From Plasmopara viticola (lineage: Eukaryota; Oomycota; Peronosporomycetes; Peronosporales; Peronosporaceae), in the NCBI GenBank assembly GCA_001695595.3, contig MBPM02000003.1:558001-622000 (forward strand): DNA of 64,000 bases, written 5' to 3'. This document shows positions 12,827-26,500 of the stretch, piece by piece. Within the stretch, counting starts at the first letter, position 1, and the number at the start of each line of letters is the position of its first letter. A program made the translations under genes and the position numbers. Under the pieces are notes generated by a model. The model was given only the letters and a program-made list of their open reading frames with translations. It did not search any database and was not told the DNA's origin.

Positions 12827-15800
12827 TTGACAGAGCAAATTTTCAAAATGAATTACCTTTGACGTGCTGATGCTTTTTATACTTGAATAGATAAACTCTA
12901 CATTTAAACACTTTTTGGTCTCACCTTTCCAGTCATGAGCTGTTCGCTTACTAATATTACAGAATGTCTTTCTCAGTTTTCCATTAAATCAGCTTAGCCA
13001 ACTTAGATTATACTTTCTGGTAGTAACGCATTGAGTGTTCAAACACTGGCTCTCATAGGATTGGGTAACGGTCGTTTTAGTAGGATATTTCTTGTTTACA
13101 GTGGTATATACTTACTAAAGTTGAGCAAGGGATTGAGAACTCTTTAATTGGGTGTGACAGATTGCGCTCCCTTAAGTAAAGATGTTACCATTAAATTGGA
13201 AACATATCGTTATGTTCATGCATCGTCTATTGTTTCGTCCCAGGATAAAACATTGCCGTCCTTGTTTATATTAATGGCGTTTTGCTACATGAGAAGCAAT
13301 CACAATCTCGAATTTCCCATGTTTTGAGTTATGACAGCTTGTCCTAGCAAATATTGAACTGTAGCTAAACGAGAAGATCTCTAACCTGCACTAATAACAA
13401 ACCTTTGTCTCTGAATATTGCTGAGTTATACACGTCCGATGATTGTGCCAAAGGCCATAACGATGGTTGGTGTTATTCAATGCTGTCGGAATTCAAATCA
13501 GCGAAATAACATTCACGAAAGTCTTAAAGGTTAATTGAAGAAAAATCTTATGCACAAGTGACAGATGTTTCTGATGGACAATTGGTCGATGTTCATATAG
13601 TTACATCTCGCAAATGCCACGATATCTTAATATTTTTCAAATTGTTATATGTTGTATCAGTCCCACAGCAACCTTGATCTGGTCGACCGTAGTTCATAGA
13701 GATATTGGCTGAAAGATATCTGAGATATGAGAAGTTGATCGACAATACGCGAAGGGGCTGTACTTACAAGAGATTTCAAATGGTAAGTGCCCAGGAATCT
13801 AAAAGCATCTTGATTAAAAGATTCATGTGTAAAATTTGCCATCTTTTCTTTGTATTTTCTTTGTATTTTCTTTGTAAATTTTACGATAAGGTTTAAGCTT
13901 ACGTCGCTCAGCTGATGAAGAATGTGTAACTGTATATTGCAAATATGGTCATATGTGTATTTGCAATTGTTGACGTGTTCTTGTCATGCCCATGATTATT
14001 TTTCAGCGATTGCTACTCTTTTTTCTGTGCCAGTACTTGTTGGCATCACAAGACCACGCCCTTAAAATCTTAGTATTAAATATATTACATAATATCCTAA
14101 GTGCTTCAGCGAAAGTCACAATACGGCAGAAGTAACCAAAGCTGCTCTTTTGATAAAAAATAACTGTTTTATTTTTATAACTTCAAAGTTGTAATTCAAT
14201 ATAGCTCCAGATCTCTGGTTGCATTAAAAGTGAAAACTATTGAACCTGATCGGTGAATGTTTATAATTTAGCACATGTTGCATGGTAGTTGGACAAGTGT
14301 ATAAAATCGAGCATCTTTATGGAAATCGCCGCACCTTGAGTATCCATCCAAATTTTGAAAAGTAGAGACTCAATATCTTTAAATCATGCTGTTTGAAAAA
14401 TATGAAGTAATTATTTCTTTTCAAAAAAGCAGCTTTGGTCACTAATGTGAACGAGCAATTATATTCCCAACGTGCGACCATCTACTTAATTGTACCCAAA
14501 CGGGTGTTTGATTTTTGAGTGGGCCGACCGTCTCAGTGAGTTTTGGTGTCTGAATTTCGGTAGATATAATCTCTACGTACGTTGCGATCGGTTCAATCGC
14601 TTACCACATAATGCATAAACCAGAAAGTTGAAGCTGTCTTTCGCAAGGAGTGTCCAACTCTTTTTGGTACTGGGATTCATCCCCTCATCACAACACAAAG
14701 CGTTTCATTGCTAATGTTTTGGTGTCTTTTTTAACGCTCATGCCGCTCCATCATCAAGGCGCGAAATTACCACCGCGCTCTTAAAAAATAATCCTGTTTT
14801 GTAATGCATCAAACTGAAAACAATTACTGCGTTTATACATCTGAGTTTATTGATGCAAATTCCATAGCTTAAATAGGGCTTGGCCACAATAATTGGCCGC
14901 AATTTCGCTATCTAGGTTGAAGACAGAGTCGCAATTTCCCGCAAATTCATACACTTCTTGACTTTCTTCTCTCCCGTACACTTCACGACACTGTTGATTT
15001 TGGGAAAAGTGGCAAGGTATGCCTTGCAGACCAATTTTTCGCCTTTTTACCTCCTCCAATGTTTTAAGCATTTTCAATCACGGTATTGACTAAGGTATAC
15101 GAGTCAATGCCTTGATGGATAGAGCTAACGGCGTGTGAAATGTACCTTTAAGATCCGCACTACAGCCAAGGCATCCTATTTTACCACGTTGTGGCTCAGG
15201 TTTTTCAATATCGGCGCACACTGGTGATTAACCGACATAAACGTAACTTCAATGAGTCAGCTTGCTTTAAATGAGGTGGTGTTGCATGCTGAGCGACTAA
15301 ATCCTTTTCGTTGCACGTATCTGATATTGTAAAAGTTTAACTTAGACAAATGCTATAGTAACTTAGATGTAGGGTCACTGTATGAATTTAAAATGTTATT
15401 TGCTGGATGATATGGACAAAGTGGGTTTGATCGTCTTTTATTGTGATCAGCGTACGCGCCTTTAAGTCGAGCGCAAGACGCCTGGACTGACCCCGCTCCA
15501 GTAAATGGCAGTTGGTTACCTAATTACCTGAGCACCTTAATTTATAAAGGTAGGAGAGCCAGAGCGCCGACAGGGAAGCGTGCAAATTGTTACAGGAGTA
15601 GACCAAGCAGACTACGACTTCGGAAGCGACTATGCAGATTTGATTATCTTTAATCTGTCCTAAATTTTGAATCTAACAATCAGATTGCGCATAGCCGCGG
15701 CGGCTTAAGTGTTCCTTGGACGGAGGCAGAAAAAGGAATCGAAGCCAATTCAATTCATCAAGACCAAGACAAAGAACTGCGACTAGCGAAACGTACGAGA

Positions 15801-16795
15801 CAAAAATGCTCAGCATGATGAAATTTCGTCGCATAGCGATATCGCAGGCGACTTGAAGCTGACGAGGAAAGGCTACTTCTGCTTATTTTCACGGCTATAG
15901 AAACATCGTGGTTAGCGATATGTAATCATAAAACTAATGAAGTTTACAAGGAACATCGCACCACACATGTTTGAAAGAAAAATAGAAATACTCGTCGGAA
16001 CTACCGGCCAATTAGGGCGCATTTTGGCTAGCGTAGCGTGTAGAGCGTTAAGTATGGCCGCCAAGTAATGCCTTCAATAAGAGATGAATTCGTGTGCAAG
16101 TTGGCAGAAACGTTGAAACATCGCAATGCAAAATTTATCGGACGTCGACAAATGACAAGAACAAGTGCGTCATTTAATTTATTTACATCAATTTATGTCG
16201 ACTAGTTGTAACGCACCAGTCTCTGTTGTTGGGTGTCGTCGATACTCTTCGGCGATCAGATATTGCATCAGCGATCGTATCTGCTCTCTTCACATCATTT
16301 TTTTTGCTTCCAAATGTTCAAGACGAATAAAAAATGATCAACTTTTAACCAATAATTTTCGTCGATTGCAAGCGCGGCAGCTGGGTAGTCTGTTTACTAA
16401 TTATTGATTCAGCTTGTACACTTAAAAGATTAGTTAAATTTTGTACTGAATGTTATCTGAAATATAGTGACCCTAAGAAGAGCCTTAAACGCAGAGGCCA
16501 AATATGGTGCATAGGCACCTATCACATTCTCAAGTCGGCAACATCATTTTTTTATCTGACAAGCTTCAATACATATTTTTACATTTCTTTCTTTCACGCA
16601 AAAGAGAAAAAGGTAAAATCGGTCAACAATTTCGAATTCATCTCGCAAATATGCTGATACTCTGAACTTTCGATTCCGTGCTTTAATGCATCATTCACTT
16701 GCTCACAAACGTACTAATACTGCCGTTAGATACAATATTAACACCGGCGCAATTTACTTTCTTGCCATCTGGTGCTTTCAAGCTGTAGCGTTTTT
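12827..16795. other. A+T-rich DNA without genes; one short tandem repeat
   Basis: No gene, RNA or intact mobile element is supported. The only structured element seen is the 11-bp tandem repeat at 13844-13876 (separate entry). Open stretches around 14847-15077 (minus) and 15.7-16.4 kb (plus) are short, and I recognise nothing in them. Confidence 0.4.
13829..13884. repeat. 11-bp tandem repeat (3 copies) inside a 9-bp inverted repeat
   Basis: The unit TTTTCTTTGTA occurs three times without a mismatch at 13844-13854, 13855-13865 and 13866-13876. It is bracketed by GTAAAATTT (13829-13837) and its perfect reverse complement AAATTTTAC (13876-13884). The pyrimidine-rich strand and the flanking arms could form a hairpin. 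No coding role is seen. Confidence 0.85.
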
Positions 16796-17029
16796 TTAAG
16801 AAAGGCCAAAGCCTTCACTCAATATATCTGATCTTATTCCGGGTGCTGACGTGTAAAAAAACTTCAATGATAGCGCATAATCGTCCCAATTTGTCCGGTT
16901 TGCATCTATAACGTCCGTCCTCAGCAATTTCGTCAGGGATGCAACCCTATATATTGGTGAGAATGTCACCAAGATTGGAAAGAAGAAAGAAGGGACGACA
17001 TCTTCCCGTAAATCATCAAATGGGTCCAA
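16796..17029 (-). mobile_element. Possible gypsy integrase fragment
   Basis: The minus-strand frame contains VIDANRTNWDDYALSLKF followed by SAPGIRSD. This is reminiscent of the integrase C-terminal part of oomycete gypsy polyproteins, where a W-D-D segment precedes a phenylalanine-rich 'FALNTSFD' stretch. Only about 75 codons remain and no DDE residue can be seen. Its orientation matches the element at 5.5-8.75 kb, but the two need not be related. The call rests on recalled family patterns and is weak. Confidence 0.3.
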
Positions 17030-19988
17030 TAATCGAAATCATCAATGCAGTAACGGTGTGTGTATATCCCCACCATTCAATTCACTATCCCAACGGACGT
17101 CAACTTATCTCAGACCAAAGGTTCGGCGAAGAAGGGAAGGACCTTCCCGATAAATATCACCTGGCTGATGCAGGCAATCATGTTGTAATCACGCTTATTT
17201 GTTGTGCGCACCACTTCTCGCGTTGTTTGTAGATGGGAAGTAATTTAATAGAAGCTTTTGTATGAGAACAATCTTACAGCGCTTATGTGCGCGTTCATAG
17301 CACCGTATCTTGCTTAAAAATCTGACCTGGCTTCGAAGAAAAGGATACTTTACGCCCGCTATAGTATTATTAGTAAGTTCTGTCACCACTACGGTTTAAA
17401 TGGAAAAAATGGTGGTTTCGAACAAATTTTGATACAGCAATACAGTATTAAACTACCTTGAATGAAACGCTTTACGTTCGTGAGCCTGGAAATTTCTTGC
17501 TCACTTAACGAGGGTCACCAACTCCGACATTTTCACCAAGAGCTCAATAGCTTTGCGCCATTCGTTTCTTATGATACTTTTAAGCTATGACACCTCTGGA
17601 CGCGCATCCATTTGGTGAGCATCTGCTATTGCACAAAATCTGAATTGATAGCTATTCTTAGAGGTGAGGTCTTTTTGTCAACCTTAAGGTTGCTCATTGC
17701 GCCCAACTTAAATTCAGCATAGCCCCCTCATTTACTTTAAGCGGAAGTATGCTACCAGCTTGTGCAATTTTGTCACCAACTAGTAGTACTTATAAAGCCA
17801 TATTCAATCCATGATCTATCTTACTCGATTACAAAAAATTTCTACCGGTGCTATGTTATCCCCGTACGTACTAGCTTTAACAACTATTTCTGCGATTTTG
17901 GCAGCAAGTGCTATCACCAAAACTTGATTGTCCGCTCATGCATCTGTCAAATAGCTGTTACGACTGACTCCGTAAGAAATGTACGTACCCTTGAAATCTT
18001 TTATGTGTATCGCGGACGTATACTTACCCCTTGATCCATTATAAGGAGATTACGCACAACATGATTGAAATATGACTCACTAAAAATTCTGCAGCGCAAG
18101 GTTTTGCGACTGGCACTACTAGTCATTTTTCTACAGTCAAGTTAGGACTCATGCTCTTTCAGCGAGGATCAGATCATACTTGTCCATCGGTCACAAAAAA
18201 CTTCGTGCTGTCTCGACCCTCAGACTTTACAGCCAAACTTATTGCGAGCTTAAGGATGCTGATAGCGCTCTGTTAGCGAGTCGATTAGAAATCGGATTAT
18301 TGTATTTAATTTTTTCTTTGTCATCATTCAACTTTTCAAGGTTGACCGCAATTGGCTTCCGACGTGCGGACTTATTCGACGCGCTAGAGTCTATCAACTT
18401 TTGGAAAGTTTTTCTTACCTAACGTACAAGTTCTGATGGTTCCTCCTACGGGTCCGGTCAAGCCTTTTAAAACTCAGCGTTTAATGTGTGTATCAGCCAC
18501 ACACTAATCATAATATGGCAGGAACACTGGTGATCAACGGTTTACAAGCTTTGAAAGCAAGAATTTCGTCAGAGACTTTTAAAACCTTTGGCCGAGATAA
18601 AGGTCTACTTTGTCGACCCATGGACAAATACAAATAAAATGTGTCTATACTTACCGCAAATAATGCAGCGTTTTATGCTTTACTCGGCGATGTTATAGAC
18701 TCTTGGGACTAGACCCGAGTCAGCGAGCTTGTAAATACCTAAACCCTAGGTCCTATAAAACAAGGTGCGGCCCATTCACAGCACTTCGAGAGGGTAAGCC
18801 AGTCTGTAAGTGTTTTGATCTTGGATGTCAATTTGATTCGCCTCCCTTTCACTGCTGTCTGCACTAAGAGGGTTCACTTCCTTTCTTGAGACTTTCATGA
18901 ACAGACTTTCTCGAAAAATTGTGCTAGTCAGCTTCCTTATCTCGAAGCTCACGCTTTTTTCGCTTGCAAGTGAGAAAGCGTGAGTGCTGGTCAAACTGAA
19001 GGCTCGTCGGACGGTACGTTACTTTTGACTGTTTATTATGTGTTTCGGTACACAAAACTGGTCTGATGAAGTGAAGAGTGCTCACCTTTTGGCCCGGAAG
19101 CCCAGACAAAAGAGTGCGAACAACACCAAACGCACCTGATCATACTCAATCAAGGTCACTTTTGTGGCCACCTCTTCTTTCTTAATTCATAGGAGAAGGT
19201 CAGCTCTCCTCTTGTTTTAAGGGTGGAAACTCTACTGCTTTGGCATTTCATTGGGCGCCGTCATCGGGGCTGCCGGAGCCTGTGCTACATAAGCTTTGGA
19301 GCATGCACATCGAATGCCATGACGTGATTTAGCATATTGGCATCAGGGAGGCCTGCAAACGCAGCTTGGGTCCATAGAAGCCAAAAAGTCTTCCAAGCGG
19401 TGCAAACTGCTCGTCTGACGAGGCGTGAAAGCGGTTTTTAGCCACCCTTTAGCCTTGGGCAGTGCTCAGGTAGACAATGTACCCGTGTGGGTTAACAAAC
19501 GTCTACCAGATGTATCAGAATTACACAGCATCTTTCACAAAGGAGGTGTGCAGAAGAATATACGATCTTCCGGTAAGAGTGGCATGACATAATTGAAATG
19601 CAATATTTAATCATAATTCATTCAATCAAATACGATCTTTTGAGTCCTACCCTTAAAGCACCTAATTTTATTGTGCACTTAATTCAATCCTGCAGGGAAT
19701 ATATCTTTTCCTTAAATAAGTTCAGTAGCAAATTAGTACAAATACCGACAGATGTAGCTAATTTTTACCTCGATTGCTCTATGCCACGAATTCGTTCATA
19801 CTGTGTCATTCCAGTATGTTCAGCAAGTGACTATTTTAGCCATGCTCAATTAATATCAAATTCTAATATTATATCGCACAGTATACTTATCGACAAAATT
19901 ATTTAAGGAGTCTGGCGCCGAATACACTAATACTATTTTCCTGCTTGTCATAATAATTTGAGATTTGCCCGAAAAGAGCGTTGAATTG
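17030..19988. other. Intergenic DNA with scattered repeat debris
   Basis: No gene is supported. The interval 18.75-19.5 kb is more G+C-rich and has a TATAAAA-like box at about 18754-18760, which could belong to an old LTR, but no terminal repeat pair was found. A roughly 50-bp motif at 19523-19573 recurs at 35.0 and 37.4 kb (separate entries). Confidence 0.35.
19523..19573. repeat. Dispersed ~50-bp repeat, copy 1
   Basis: This copy contains CAAAGGAGGTGTGCAGAAG followed by TACGATCTTCCGG. It aligns with copies at 35009-35061 and 37365-37412. All three share the core AGGAGGYGTGCA and similar flanks. Read on the plus strand, the copies suggest a common peptide (HKGGVQK-like), so they may derive from one dispersed element. 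Confidence 0.5.
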
Positions 19989-22900
19989 TCAGGAGCAGTG
20001 TCCCTCCAAGATCACATTGTTTTCGGGAACTGGCGTGGCTGGAAAGCTTTTACCAGATTCGCTCAACGAGCTGCTAAAAGAGCTTAAGCCCTCACCCTCA
20101 CTGAGCGTTGCACGGTCACACTGAGCTTCATGCTCCTGCACGTGCGACATTGAGTATCCTCGCGGCTTTGATTCCGTCCATTCACATTCCAATCTCGGTA
20201 TAGTGTACTCCGATTTCGACGGCCTGTGCTTGGGAATTAGTGAAGACTCGTTCGTTAGAGAAAGATTGTTGGCAAGCTGAGTCACTACAGCCGCATGCGA
20301 TTCTTCGACCCGTGCATTCGCTGCAGCCAATGTCGTACTAGACTTTGGTGACGCAGTCAGAGCTTCACTCGAATCCACCCCTGTCTTCAATTTAGACCCG
20401 CATCGCTTGCGCATTCGAATTTCCAATTCTTTCTCAATGCCAACAAAGTAGCGGTTCATGGCATTCATAAATCGTCGGCGGTATGAAAAGGGGCTGATGA
20501 CTGTTGGGTTTCGAAATGTCAAACTCGCTTTCGACGTTGACTCCATCTTTTTCAAAAAATCAAATTGGTGCAAGTAGTCAATGAGTCCCACAATGACTTG
20601 CCGCTTTTCTTCATCAAACCGAAGCAGCTACGAAATTAAAAAAGGCACAATATCAGTGAGCATTTCAAGATGATTAAAACTTAAAGAACAAGTAGCACTC
20701 ACCAGCGAATAGTCGATGACTCCTGCACGAAATAGAAATCCAGTATCGTTTTGTATGGCAGACTCGATGATGTCCAAATCTGGTTGCGCCACCGGCACGG
20801 GCATGCGCTCGGAAAAGTTGCCATCCAGCAGCACTGGTAGATCCATGCTTACTTGCACATTTGAAACGCTATTGTACGCTTCGTGATGGTCTTCTTCATT
20901 GGTAGAGGCGTAATATCTTCGACGGAGGATACCCTTCAGATCGTACATTTGTCCAGGAGGAAAGCCATACGAAAAGTTTTCCATGATCACAATGTATTCT
21001 GTGTGCTTTAACAAACGCCGACTATGACTGAGCTTGAAAAGACCAACAATTTTTGTAATTACCGTCGGAGTTGGAACTTCTACGACCCGCGATATAAAGT
21101 TGAAATACTTTGGCGCCATGTGAACAAACATGTTGAACTCAGTCACAGAAATGCCTTTTAACACGTAGCGCTTATCATGCGTCTGTTTGAAAAGCGAGCA
21201 AGTTATAAAAAGTCTACAAAGAGAGATCAAACGACCCACTTACCATCGAAAAAAACGCACCCGATTTCCCTCCAGTGGTATCCCACCTCTTGCTTTCTAT
21301 AATTGAGTTCAAGAATTCAAAGTTACCCGGGAACGTGAGCGCGCGCAGTGCATGAAACTGCGCTGCGAAATACGCCACACATTTGAATTCGTGGTTCGTA
21401 CTGCCATCTGCATAAGCGAATTTCATACAAGTGTGCTGCAAGTCTGGTGAGCGCAGCTTGTTTAAATAAATTACCTGCTTCTTGCCAAGTCCGGTCACTA
21501 AATTTTGAAACTCGGTGGCCCTACAACCTTGTGAGCCATCGCGGGCTTCTGCACTGGTGCGAATCTCGCTAGTGCTCAAACTATGAGATGCCTTCAATTC
21601 TTCAGCAATGGCCACCTTGTTCCTAAAATATGCTTCGAGCTGGTCGATATACGCCGTCGAGCAAAGAGTGTAACCAATCAATGAGCCAATATCCTTGTCG
21701 TAAACCTTCACGACATACCCATTCACGCCGTTTGGTAGTTCAAAATGGCCTTCACGCAACCCTTCCGGCATCTTGGTGTACGGCTTTATCCTGATCGCAT
21801 CAGATGCGTGTAAACTGTTGCTACTTTTGTGCACAGGAGTATTGAGACATCGATTGGATTCCAAAGTTGACAAGCTACGCCTGTCATGCCTCAATGCACT
21901 GGCTCCATTCGGCAGCTTCACTTCGAGAGAAGACCCTGATGTGTATGATAACTCCAGTTTTTCCATTGTCGAATTTGACGTGCTCGTTGAGATGACGCTA
22001 TCATCTGCAAGACTAGGCGGCTGTCGTTCCTTCTCGGAAGCTGCACAATTTGTAAACCAGTCCACGGGAATACGACGCTTTGTCGGAGACTCGAGCACAA
22101 TTTTCTTGACGGTAGCATGCTCCTGCGATGGAGCGAGAAGAATCACTTTTTCACGCAGCCGGCACACCAATAGAAACAACTCTTTAAGCAACACGTTGCA
22201 ACCAAGAACGCTGATACGATCCGACTCAAGCTGCGCTTTCGCATCAGTTCGAAACGTTTCGATAAGCGCCGTGGCTTCCGTCTGCAGCTTTTGAATCTCT
22301 TTCTTTGAGATAGAAGGCACGGTCGACGGCAAAAAGTCTTGCGCAGTGCACAAATTCTCCTCCAAAATTGCAATATTCTCCAAGATAAACGAGCTCGCGC
22401 GCTCAATTTTTACAGTGAGACTCTCGGCAAAGTGTTTGACATACTCGCGGCGGCATTTCGCATCCGTTTTGCGCTTTGTCTGCATTGTCGAGGATATAAA
22501 CTTGTACGGTCTCCATGCCCCACGACGACTGTGTTTCGACTTGACTCCACTACTTTCCATGTTCATATCATTGACCATGGACGCACTTGCGATCGAGCAG
22601 TTTTCATCCGTCGAAGAACGCATTCGTCGAAGACTCCGGCTCCTCGTACTCGACGCACTTTCCGAATCATCGGCGGCAAAAAAAGACGCGCGACTGCGCA
22701 CAATGAGCTCACTGAGTGCAGAGATCCACGACGCGCGAGACGTGCCATCCACGGCATTTAAGCGCAAGATGCGCTCGCCATTGCAGATTGAAAACTGAAA
22801 TTGACGTGGTTTCGACACTTCTTCGACCAGCAACGTCGTGTGCCGATCGACCAATTCTTCGCTTGCCAAGACCATCGACGCTCGGTCTTTTAAACACACG

Positions 22901-23598
22901 AGACTGCTGGAATCCCAGCGTAAGAGACAGTACCGCAACTTCCAGCTTCGAGAGAACGACCCGCGCACACCGAGCCACCCTTCTTTCTGAATAGCGTCGT
23001 CCGGAAACTCGACGCGCATAAATTTTTTTAATTTCCGTGTCGCTTTCAAGTGAAAATAAGACATTAACGAGTCGCGCGAGACGCGGTAGAATCGAGTGGG
23101 ACTAGGTGCCTCCATCACTCGCGATTGGCGCGCTGTCCCTCGACCCGACAGCTCTGTCGTCGTTTCCTCTCCTTGGTCAAGAGCCAGTGGTGTCCGTACC
23201 CGCGTGCGAATCCATCGACGTCTTCGTAGAAAGTGGTAGTAGCCACGCTTGACCTTGCTCGTCCCTTTGGCCAAGCGACAATTAATGCGCTCAATGGACG
23301 AGCCGTACGTCCACCCTTCCTCGTCGCATTGCGTATAGTCACTATCGGGCATCCACGCATGGCTCCACATCCAGTCAGGAGAGCGCAGTACGCCCACTTC
23401 GAGCCCACGCGCCTCCTCGACACCGTTCAAGCGGTCCTCGCGGTTCAAGACACTCCGGGCCGCACGGGTCAGTTCGTGGTACGTGTTGCCACTACGATCG
23501 CAAAAGCGCTCGAGCACCCACCCATGGAAAGGCTGCAGCATTTGCACTTCAAAAGCCTCTTCGACGACCGATTCCATCCCGCCAGGGTCCTGCCACAT
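19989..23598 (-). CDS. Phosphoinositide kinase with dysferlin-type, PH and PIPK domains (Fab1/PIKfyve-like core)
   Basis: This is predicted to phosphorylate phosphoinositides at internal membranes. Exons on the minus strand are 23598-21244, 21182-20703 and 20627-19989, giving 1157 aa. Residues about 5-140 resemble a peroxin/dysferlin domain: PDWMW, then DEEGWTY, then RRRRWIR. Residues about 205-302 form a PH domain (KEGWLGVRG through WISALSELI). The C-terminal half is a PIPK catalytic domain with the ATP-site lysine in RYVLKG (about 794), DLKG (about 866), DYSL (about 942) and the GLIDYL activation segment. The segment PTVISPFSYRRRF resembles the type III (Fab1) signature. The family's DLKGS motif reads DLKGI here. 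No FYVE or chaperonin-like domain is seen. The start at 23598 is the first ATG; a stop lies upstream in frame. Kinase identity is secure; substrate specificity is inferred. Confidence 0.88.
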
Positions 23599-26500
23599 GC
23601 GCAAATTGCCACTGCAACTAATTCATTGGGCTTGCCACTAGTGTAAAGAGGTCCCTACCCCTGTCGTTAAATTCGTACCGAAAAATCTGTTTCGACCAAT
23701 AAGCAGACGCAAATAGCCAAGACGTAAGCGATGAATATTTCGGCAAAGATTTTGTCAAGCCGGATGGATTGGGTATAGTCTATGCAATGCAAGATAGAAA
23801 AATGATCTTTGATACGTGCTGCCTACGACACAATGTGACACAGACTGACGTCGAGTCATATTGGATATACGTCGTCGCGCTGAACCCATGTTTGGACTGT
23901 AAAGGTAATTGCAATAGGCGCTCGATAGCGTGGCGGATCAGATACTGAGGAAGCATACAAGTATAAAACGCCCTGCAAAAATGAGCAAAATATCTGAGCA
24001 GGGGCGGACGGAATCTAAAAGCCGGACATTTACATAATTTTTTGTCGAATCGCTGATCGGTATTTCTGGGGGCGTCATGAGTTCTTGGCTTGTCACATGC
24101 TCGATCACGACTCGACCAAGGCTTCCCAATGGTCACGAGCACTTCTCCGAACGATACGTACAGCGTTGAAAGCATGATTTTCTTAGAGAAAGATATGTGT
24201 ATTTTTAATACGGTGAATTATAAGCACGCAATATTAGTGGTTGGCAACGGGCCGTTACATTAAGTCGTGCTTGACCCATAATTGCACGACCGACATTCAT
24301 ACCGTTTTGCGTATCTTTGGATACCTACCGAAGGAGTAAAGTCCCTGCCTAAAATGCATATTAAAATGCAATTGCTTTCAAAATGACAAGCATCAGTGAA
24401 GCTTTTAATTTAAAATGTACACGCGAATGGTGCATTTTATGTGATATAAAGACTAATACGAGCCCTAAGGATTCAGCAGACAGCGATCTGCCACGAGCAT
24501 TATATCTAAGTAAGATATGCTACCTGAGCTCACACCTTTTCTAAGCAACGCCTGGTAGCACTTGTAGTCAATCTACTTTTAAGTTTGATTATGCGATCCT
24601 CTTTAAGGATCGATCATTACGCATACTTGCCTCAGCGCATACAAGGCAGACTGAGCATGCTGATGTTCTTTCTCGGTCAGAGGAATGCAACATTTTGGTT
24701 GTCAAACGACCCGACGCACTTGATGCGCGTCAAAAAATATTCCGATTTAGGCAAAGCTCTGTCAAAGAACTTTTTAGCAGGTAATAACAAGCGTCTTTGT
24801 GATGCCGGTGCTTGAAGTGTATTCCGGTACAGCATGGGAGAGACTCCTGCCTTGTGAGAAGATTAAATGGTCGTGCTAACCGAGAGTCGCTCGGCCATCT
24901 CAAAGCTTGAGAGGTCAGCACACGAAAAGGCACATATAGTCAATACCTACGTCAAAACGGCAATCTTATATTAATCTGAAGCATCAGCTGATGCAATTTT
25001 TTAGACTCCCAACTACGTGTACTGCGTAAGGCCACACTTTTTTCCATTAAAATTTAAATATGACGAGGCCTTTTTTGCTTCTTAACAAGATACTAGCTTT
25101 GGTTAGTATCTCCTCGCTTGTTAGACTTCTGTTATTTTCGAGCCATGAGCGCTCATACAGGTTAAACTTAATATCATTCGCTCGATCCATTGATCCCAAT
25201 TGCCTAAGCCATTCATCTTCAGCAAATGTTTTGTTCGTCGACGCACATTGGATTGGTTTTGTAAATCAAATGACTAAATACGTCGTGTCCATTTTTGTCG
25301 CAATGTTGCTTTCGCAGCCACTTGATTTAGCCGATATGGCTACTACTATCAATCACGACTTTGACGTCCTCAATCTTTGACGACGTATCGGCGATATTCG
25401 TCGCTGCAATAATTGAATCACATCTGGGCCTTGGTGAAACATTCCTTACTGGTCTTGTGCTGAGAGGCGAGTGGAGTGGTAGAAAGTAAAAGGCACGTTC
25501 ATGCGGATCGTGACGAAGGACACGATTCTGGCGCAAGACATCCAATAGTATCGTAATCTCTTGCAGACCAGGAATAGGGAGAAGGACTAGTGAACTTGCT
25601 TGTTTCGTGGAGAGCGCCAGTAGTGTCGTCTCTGGATTGCATATACAATAATTGACAGCGGTTGAAAACGATAGGGCTGGTCTTCACTACTTTTCTGCTT
25701 TTCGACTTTCGGTGCATATTTCTCAACAGCTTAGCAAACACCGAGAAGCAGGTGTAGGATTTTGGTGAGGGGGGTTAATGAAATCTGTGGGGGGGATAGC
25801 GAAAAATGTGTGGGCTTCGTTCATGGCTCATTAATTCGAATTATGCAGATATACCGCTTGGAGTTTCTTGGAATTGACATCGCATGGAATTCTGTAATTG
25901 TTTGCATGTGTCGATCGCAAGCAATACTTTAAATGTTTGCCGATCATTCAGACTCTTTATTCTGAGTGGAGAGCACGATTGCTTTGTGTGCTAGAACTTC
26001 CGAGCTGTTGGTCCAGGAATACGATGTTGTCGGCCAGAATCATATTTAATAAACGACGCCTAGCGGATCTCAAATTGGCTTGTGCTGATAAATATATGTC
26101 CGTCGCATGAGAGCGAGGCACACTTCAAAGTGAATAAAAGAAATCAACATAGACACAGTCAGCGAGAAAACACTTGATACTGCGAAGCCAATCAAGGAAG
26201 GAGTAATGCCAAGATCACTTAGATACATTAGAAATTGTCTGCTGTGTATAGCTATAATACTATTAAGATTTCCGAGCTTTTGTTATTGGACCACAAGATA
26301 TAGTCATACTTGTGATTGTAGATTTGATTTCGTATTGCGTTAAACATGCTTCCAAATTATGCAGGATTACGTTTAGTGCTCAATTCTATTTTTCTTGTCT
26401 ACTTTCGAGTGCGACACTGTGTAGATTGTATAAGTGCTGATCCTTGCATAAGATCAACTACCTATTGGCAGCAAACCCAAAAACAAAAACAAGGATCAAA

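Noticed and set aside
18743..18760. CCTAAACCCTAGG followed by TATAAAA as a telomere-like motif or promoter
   Set aside because: Only one telomere-like unit is present, and no gene or LTR boundary follows the TATA-like box.
25060..25380. A 106-codon plus-strand frame with a hydrophobic N-terminus as a possible secreted protein
   Set aside because: The leader resembles a signal peptide only loosely (basic start, then mixed residues). There is no RXLR or other effector motif, and the frame is short and isolated.
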